Source of the DNA: Bog-532 sp963742865
GTDB lineage: Bacteria; Actinomycetota; Actinomycetes; Streptosporangiales; Streptosporangiaceae
Direction: 5' to 3'
Length of the DNA: 64,000 nt
Assembly (NCBI GenBank): GCA_963742865.1
Contig: CAVUNW010000024.1
Coordinates: 1-64,000 of the forward strand
The notes beneath the pieces were generated by a model, which saw nothing but the letters and a program-made list of their open reading frames with translations, did no database searches and was not told where the DNA came from. The position numbers and the translations under genes were made by a program. Below, in pieces: positions 60,501 through 64,000 of the stretch; the first letter of the stretch is position 1; each line of letters starts with the position of its first letter.

Positions 60501-61808
60501 ATGGCCTCCCCCCAACCCGACGTCGCCGACCTGCTAGACGTGCCGGTGCCGGCGGGCTCCACGGTGCTCGCCATCAGCGACCTGCACCTGCCACCGCAGC
60601 GGACGGTGGTGTCGAGACGATCGTGCGAGATCCTGGCCGCCCGCCTGTCCGCGGAGACGGGGCCGGTCACGGTGCTCCTGGCTGGGGACGTCATCGAGCT
60701 GCTCGGGTTCCCGCAGGCCACCGTCGCGGAGATCCTGCGGGAGCACGAGGTGCTGTGCACCGCGCTGACCGGGGTCACCGAGCGCGGCGGCCAGGTCATC
60801 TACGCGGTCGGCAACCACGACAGCGACCTGGCCTGGGACGTCAAGGCCGCCGACGCGGTGCGGGAGATGACCGGCGCCCGGATCTGCCTCGCCGCCGACC
60901 TGGTGCTGCCCGGCGGCCGCCGGATCCGGGCCGAGCACGGTCACCAGCTCGATCCGTACAACTGCTTCCACGACCAGCGCAACAGCCTGGATTCCCCGCT
61001 CGGCCATCACATCGTCCGGCAGGTCCTGCCGCGGATCGAGTGGCTGGGCCGGGACTGGCTCACCGGTGCGCACGAGATGGCCGACCCGGCCGACTTCCCG
61101 GCCTTCGTCGGTTCCCGGCTCTTCTACCGCAAGCTCGTGCGGCACGCCTGGTGGCTGCTGGCGCTGCCGGTCATCATCCTGCTGGGCCTGCGGATATCGG
61201 AGTTCTTCGAGCTCCAGTCGCGCTATCCGGACACCACCCGGTGGGTGCATGGCGCCCAGATTCTCGGCTACGGCGCCGTCACCGACCTGATCGTCGTGGC
61301 CGTGATCATCGCGCTCGTGTCCCGCCGTGCGTGGACCGCGATCAGCGCGCTGGCCCTGGAGGAGCGGGGCTACGGGCAGAACCGCGCCGCCCGCCAGCGC
61401 GCCGCGGACCTGACCGGCGACGGTTACCGCGGCTTCCTGTCCGGCCATACGCATCACCCCGAACTGCGCGAGGCCGGCGGCGGCTTCTACGCCAACACCG
61501 GGTCCTGCACGGCGGTGGTGGAGGCGATCCCGACCCGCCTCGGCATGCCGCCCGCCTACCTGCGGGCTCAGCAGATCACCTGGGTGGAGATCACGGCCGA
61601 TCAGGCGCATCTGATGGCCGCGCGGATCCAGCTGCCCGGGGCGACCCGGCTGGAGCGCTTCGCCGCGCACGGTCACGACCACTTCTCCGCGACGCCCGCG
61701 CGGATCGCCTCGTGGCCGGAAAACCTTGGCCACGCCGGTCCGGGCCGCGGCGAGGTCAAACGGGGCCGCTCCGGTGCCGGCCACCCGTCCGGGAGCAAGC
61801 GCCCATAG
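60501..61808 (+). CDS. membrane-associated metallophosphoesterase
   Basis: 435 aa. Calcineurin-type metal motifs appear in order: AISDLHLPP, LLAGDVIELLG, YAVGNHDSDLAW, AEHGHQLDPYN and LSGHTHHPELREAGG. Two hydrophobic segments (about 213-233 and 262-282) sit between the fourth and fifth motifs, so the active-site lobes are linked through a membrane hairpin. This arrangement is seen in actinobacterial UDP-diacylglucosamine-pyrophosphatase-like hydrolases. Substrate unknown; a lipid or nucleotide phosphoester is plausible. The C-terminal 60 residues are basic and disordered. Confidence 0.88.
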   Translation: MASPQPDVADLLDVPVPAGSTVLAISDLHLPPQRTVVSRRSCEILAARLSAETGPVTVLLAGDVIELLGFPQATVAEILREHEVLCTALTGVTERGGQVIYAVGNHDSDLAWDVKAADAVREMTGARICLAADLVLPGGRRIRAEHGHQLDPYNCFHDQRNSLDSPLGHHIVRQVLPRIEWLGRDWLTGAHEMADPADFPAFVGSRLFYRKLVRHAWWLLALPVIILLGLRISEFFELQSRYPDTTRWVHGAQILGYGAVTDLIVVAVIIALVSRRAWTAISALALEERGYGQNRAARQRAADLTGDGYRGFLSGHTHHPELREAGGGFYANTGSCTAVVEAIPTRLGMPPAYLRAQQITWVEITADQAHLMAARIQLPGATRLERFAAHGHDHFSATPARIASWPENLGHAGPGRGEVKRGRSGAGHPSGSKRP

Positions 61809-61818
61809 ACTCGCGAGC

Positions 61819-62745
61819 GTGAGCAGCGTTCCCGCGGTCCAACTCGTGAGCCTGGTAAAGCGGTACCGGCACACGGTCGCCGTGGACGGGCTGACGCTGA
61901 CCGCGGCGCGCGGCGAGGTGACCTCCATCCTCGGGCCCAATGGGGCGGGCAAGACCACCACCATCGAGATCTGCGAGGGCTACCGGCAGGCCGACGGCGG
62001 AACGGTGCAGGTCCTCGGGCTGGACCCGGCGCGCGACGCCCGGGCGCTGCGCCCCCGCGTCGGGGTCATGCTGCAGGCCGGCGGGGTGCCGCCGGCCGTT
62101 CCGGCCGGGGAGTACCTCCGGCTGCTGTCGCGCTTCCACGCCCATCCCCTCGACCCCGCCGACCTGCTGGCCCGGGTCGGGCTGACCGCCGCGGCCCGGA
62201 CGCCTTACAAACGGCTGTCGGGCGGGCAGCAGCAGCGGCTCGCCCTCGCCGCCGCCGTGATCGGCCGCCCCGAGCTGGTGTTCCTGGACGAGCCAACGGC
62301 CGGGATGGACCCGCAGGCGCGCCACGCGACCTGGGACCTGATCGGCGAGATGCGAGCGTCCGGCGCCACCATCATCCTGACCACGCACTTCATGGAGGAG
62401 GCGGAGCGGCTGTCGGACCGGGTGGCGATCATCGACCACGGCCAGCTCGTCGCCGGGGGAACGCCCGCCGAGCTGTGCGGCGGCGCCGGACAGCTCCGGT
62501 TCCGGGCCGAGGTCGGCCTGGACACCGAAGGCCTGCTGTCCGCGCTGCCCGACGGCAGCCTGGCCAAGGAGTCCCCGGCCGGGCACTACATCATCGAGGT
62601 CCGGGACGGGATCAGCCCGCAGCTGCTGGCCTCGGTGACCGCCTGGTGCGCCGAGCATGGTGTCCTGCCAACCAGCCTGCGGATCGAGAGCCGGACGTTG
62701 GAAGACGTCTTCCTGGAACTGACCGGAAAGGAGCTGCGCCCGTGA
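61819..62745 (+). CDS. ABC-2 type exporter ATP-binding protein
   Basis: 308 aa from the GTG at 61819, ten bases after the metallophosphoesterase stop. Walker A SILGPNGAGKTTTIEICEG, signature YKRLSGGQQQRLALAAAV, Walker B LVFLDEPTAGMDPQARH and H-loop ILTTHFMEEAERLSD. The C-terminal 90 residues are the extension found in drug/lipid exporter ATPases such as the DrrA type. The permease gene follows with a four-base overlap (GTGA). Confidence 0.93.
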   Translation: MSSVPAVQLVSLVKRYRHTVAVDGLTLTAARGEVTSILGPNGAGKTTTIEICEGYRQADGGTVQVLGLDPARDARALRPRVGVMLQAGGVPPAVPAGEYLRLLSRFHAHPLDPADLLARVGLTAAARTPYKRLSGGQQQRLALAAAVIGRPELVFLDEPTAGMDPQARHATWDLIGEMRASGATIILTTHFMEEAERLSDRVAIIDHGQLVAGGTPAELCGGAGQLRFRAEVGLDTEGLLSALPDGSLAKESPAGHYIIEVRDGISPQLLASVTAWCAEHGVLPTSLRIESRTLEDVFLELTGKELRP

Positions 62746-63554
62746 GCACGGCCGGACCGGTGGCCGCCGCTACCCCCGCGGCGCAGCCCGCGTTCACGCC
62801 CGCCCCGGGCGCCGCCCCGCTGCCCCGGATGATCGCCGCGCAGACCGCGATGGAGACGCGCTCACTGCTGCGGAACGGCGAGCAGCTCGTGGTCACGCTG
62901 GTCATCCCACTCGGCCTGCTGGCCATGTTCAGCCTCGAGCCGGTGGTGAACCTGGGCGGCGGCAGCCGGGTCGACTTCCTGGCCCCCGGCATCATCGCCC
63001 TCGCCATCATGTCGACCGCGTTCACCAGCCAGGCGATCGCCACTGGCTTCGAGCGCCGGTACGGCGTGCTCAAGCGGCTCGGCGCGGAACCCCTCTCGCG
63101 GGGCGGCCTGATCGCGGCCAAGACGGCGACCGTCATCGTCGTCGAGCTGCTCCAGGCGGTGATCATCACCGCCGTCGCGCTCGGCCTGGGCTGGCGGCCG
63201 CACGCCACCGCGCTGGCGTTCCTCACCGTGCCGCTGCTCGTGCTGGTGGGCACGGCCGCGTTCAGCGGGCTGGCCCTGCTGATGGCCGGCACCCTGCGCG
63301 CCGAGGCGACGCTGGCCCTGGCCAACCTGGTCTACATCGTGCTGCTCGGCCTGGGCGGCGTGGTGTTCCCGCTGACCAAGTTCCCGGCCGGGGCGCAGCC
63401 GTTCCTGACCCTGCTGCCGACCGGCGCGCTGGCCACCGGGCTGCGGTCCGTCCTCGCGCACGCCGCCGGGATTCCCGCGCGCGACCTGGTGGTGCTCGCC
63501 GTCTGGGCCATCGTGGGGATCGGCCTGGCCGCGCGCACGTTCCGCTGGGAGTGA
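62742..63554 (+). CDS. ABC-2 type exporter permease
   Basis: 270 aa from the GTG at 62742. Six hydrophobic segments lie between about residues 50 and 265 (for example LVVTLVIPLGLLAMFSLEP, GIIALAIMSTAFTSQAIATG, ALANLVYIVLLGLGGVVFPL). The motif GFERRYGVLKRLGAEPLSR is typical of DrrB-like permeases. The first 30 residues are Ala/Pro-rich and cytoplasmic. It forms an export complex with the ATPase; the substrate is unknown. In many actinobacteria this pair sits beside the SUF operon and a heme A synthase gene, so conserved neighbourhood is likely. Confidence 0.92.
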   Translation: MSTAGPVAAATPAAQPAFTPAPGAAPLPRMIAAQTAMETRSLLRNGEQLVVTLVIPLGLLAMFSLEPVVNLGGGSRVDFLAPGIIALAIMSTAFTSQAIATGFERRYGVLKRLGAEPLSRGGLIAAKTATVIVVELLQAVIITAVALGLGWRPHATALAFLTVPLLVLVGTAAFSGLALLMAGTLRAEATLALANLVYIVLLGLGGVVFPLTKFPAGAQPFLTLLPTGALATGLRSVLAHAAGIPARDLVVLAVWAIVGIGLAARTFRWE

Positions 63555-63637
63555 CCCCCCGCCCGGGGGCCGCTGGCCGCGGAACCGGCAGTGCCCCTGA
63601 CCACGGAACCGGCAGTGCCGCCGGCGGCCGTACGGAG

Positions 63638-64000
63638 GTGACCGGGCGCGGACCGCAGGCGGTCGCCGGGCCGGCCGCGCTGGTCGTCACCGGGATCGTG
63701 TCCGTTCAGCTCGGCGCGGGCCTCGCCACCCGGCTCTTCCACGAGCTGCCGCCCGCCGCCGTGACCGGGCTGCGGCTGTGGAGCGCCGCGGTCTTCCTGC
63801 TGATCATCGGCGGCCGCCGGGCCCGGGGCCCGGTCGCCCGGCCTGGTGCGGCGCCGGGCCTGGCCGGACGCGGCCATCGCGCTGTCGTTCGGCGTCTGCC
63901 TGGGCGGCATGAACTTCGTCTTCTACCAGGCCATCGCGCGGGTGCCGCTGGGCGTGGCGGTCACCATCGAGTTCCTCGGGCCGCTGGCCGTCGCCGTGGC
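63638..64000 (+). CDS. EamA/RhtA family transporter, 5' part only (window end), apparent frameshift
   Basis: From a GTG at 63638 (in-frame GTGs at 63614 and 63590 are alternatives) the frame reads VVTGIVSVQLGAGLATRLFH, then AAVTGLRLWSAAVFLLI. This is the first EamA helix pair. The next helices (AIALSFGVCLGGMNFVFYQA, then VPLGVAVTIEFLGPLAVAVA) follow in a different frame, so a single-base change near 63842 is implied. The gene continues past the window. A 16-base direct repeat containing GGAACCGGCAGTGCC precedes it at about 63578-63618. The family exports amino acids and other small metabolites. Confidence 0.7.
   Translation, partial: MTGRGPQAVAGPAALVVTGIVSVQLGAGLATRLFHELPPAAVTGLRLWSAAVFLLIIGGRRARGPVARPGAAPGLAGRGHRAVVRRLPGRHELRLLPGHRAGAAGRGGHHRVPRAAGRRRG

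Overview
The window is high-GC actinobacterial DNA, probably from a filamentous actinomycete. The evidence is GTG starts with GGAGG-type ribosome binding sites, the order sufR-sufB-sufD-Rieske-sufC-sufS-sufU-sufT, an acVLRF1-type peptidyl-tRNA hydrolase, DUF3556, DUF7144, PF04672-type methyltransferase and EACC1 families, and a class II PHA synthase. The genus cannot be fixed from sequence alone. No rRNA, tRNA or CRISPR array was seen.

Layout. 0-6.3 kb: a DUF3556 membrane protein overlapping a phytoene-desaturase-like FAD oxidoreductase, then an AraC regulator and a ferritin-like protein preceded by a possible leader peptide. 6.5-27.3 kb is a damaged accessory region built around fatty-acid and polyhydroxyalkanoate (PHA) metabolism. 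Intact genes are an Abhydrolase_9 membrane hydrolase, an HSDL2-like SDR, a GNAT, a DUF7144 protein, an MscS channel, a large acyl-CoA dehydrogenase, an acyl-CoA ligase and PhaC. Around them lie many fragments and frameshifted genes: phaZ, acyl-CoA dehydrogenase, CoA-transferase, CoA-disulfide-reductase-like, P-type ATPase, MGH1-type glucosidase, and IS630 and ISL3 pieces. Two stretches, about 6.56-13.0 kb (copy A) and 17.98-21.5 kb (copy B), are diverged copies of one segment that lost different parts. Copy A also holds a 980-bp IS5-family (IS1031-like) element whose empty site survives in copy B.

27.5-31.4 kb: fdhD, a possible 37-aa ORF, a PF04672-type methyltransferase, a DUF899 protein, and an SRPBCC/ArsR pair with palindromic operator candidates. 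31.6-33.5 kb: a two-gene locus of an EACC1-like protein and a caspase with an EF-hand loop and two C-terminal DivIVA-like repeats. It is bracketed by two SMP-30 3' ends and is the best candidate here for an unusual system, of the biological-conflict or regulated-death type. 33.7-43.9 kb: sugar-related genes (SMP-30, GH3 with an in-frame DSDIP repeat, LacI, GH13) with an SsuABC/TauABC-like importer and a lipoprotein.

44-53.5 kb: a sulfotransferase frame that runs antisense into an ABC exporter gene, then enoyl-CoA hydratase, a small HTH protein, ABC-F, RidA, acVLRF1, a small hypothetical protein and two methyltransferases. 53.5-60.3 kb: the complete SUF Fe-S assembly operon on the minus strand, structurally intact except sufR, which shows two opposite frameshifts. 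60.5-64 kb: a membrane-linked metallophosphoesterase, an ABC-2 exporter pair and the start of an EamA transporter cut by the window end.

The apparent frameshifts cluster at 9-27 kb, while the 27.5-59 kb stretch reads cleanly. This favours real decay of the PHA region over uniform sequencing error, though read data would be needed to be sure, above all for sufR and EamA.
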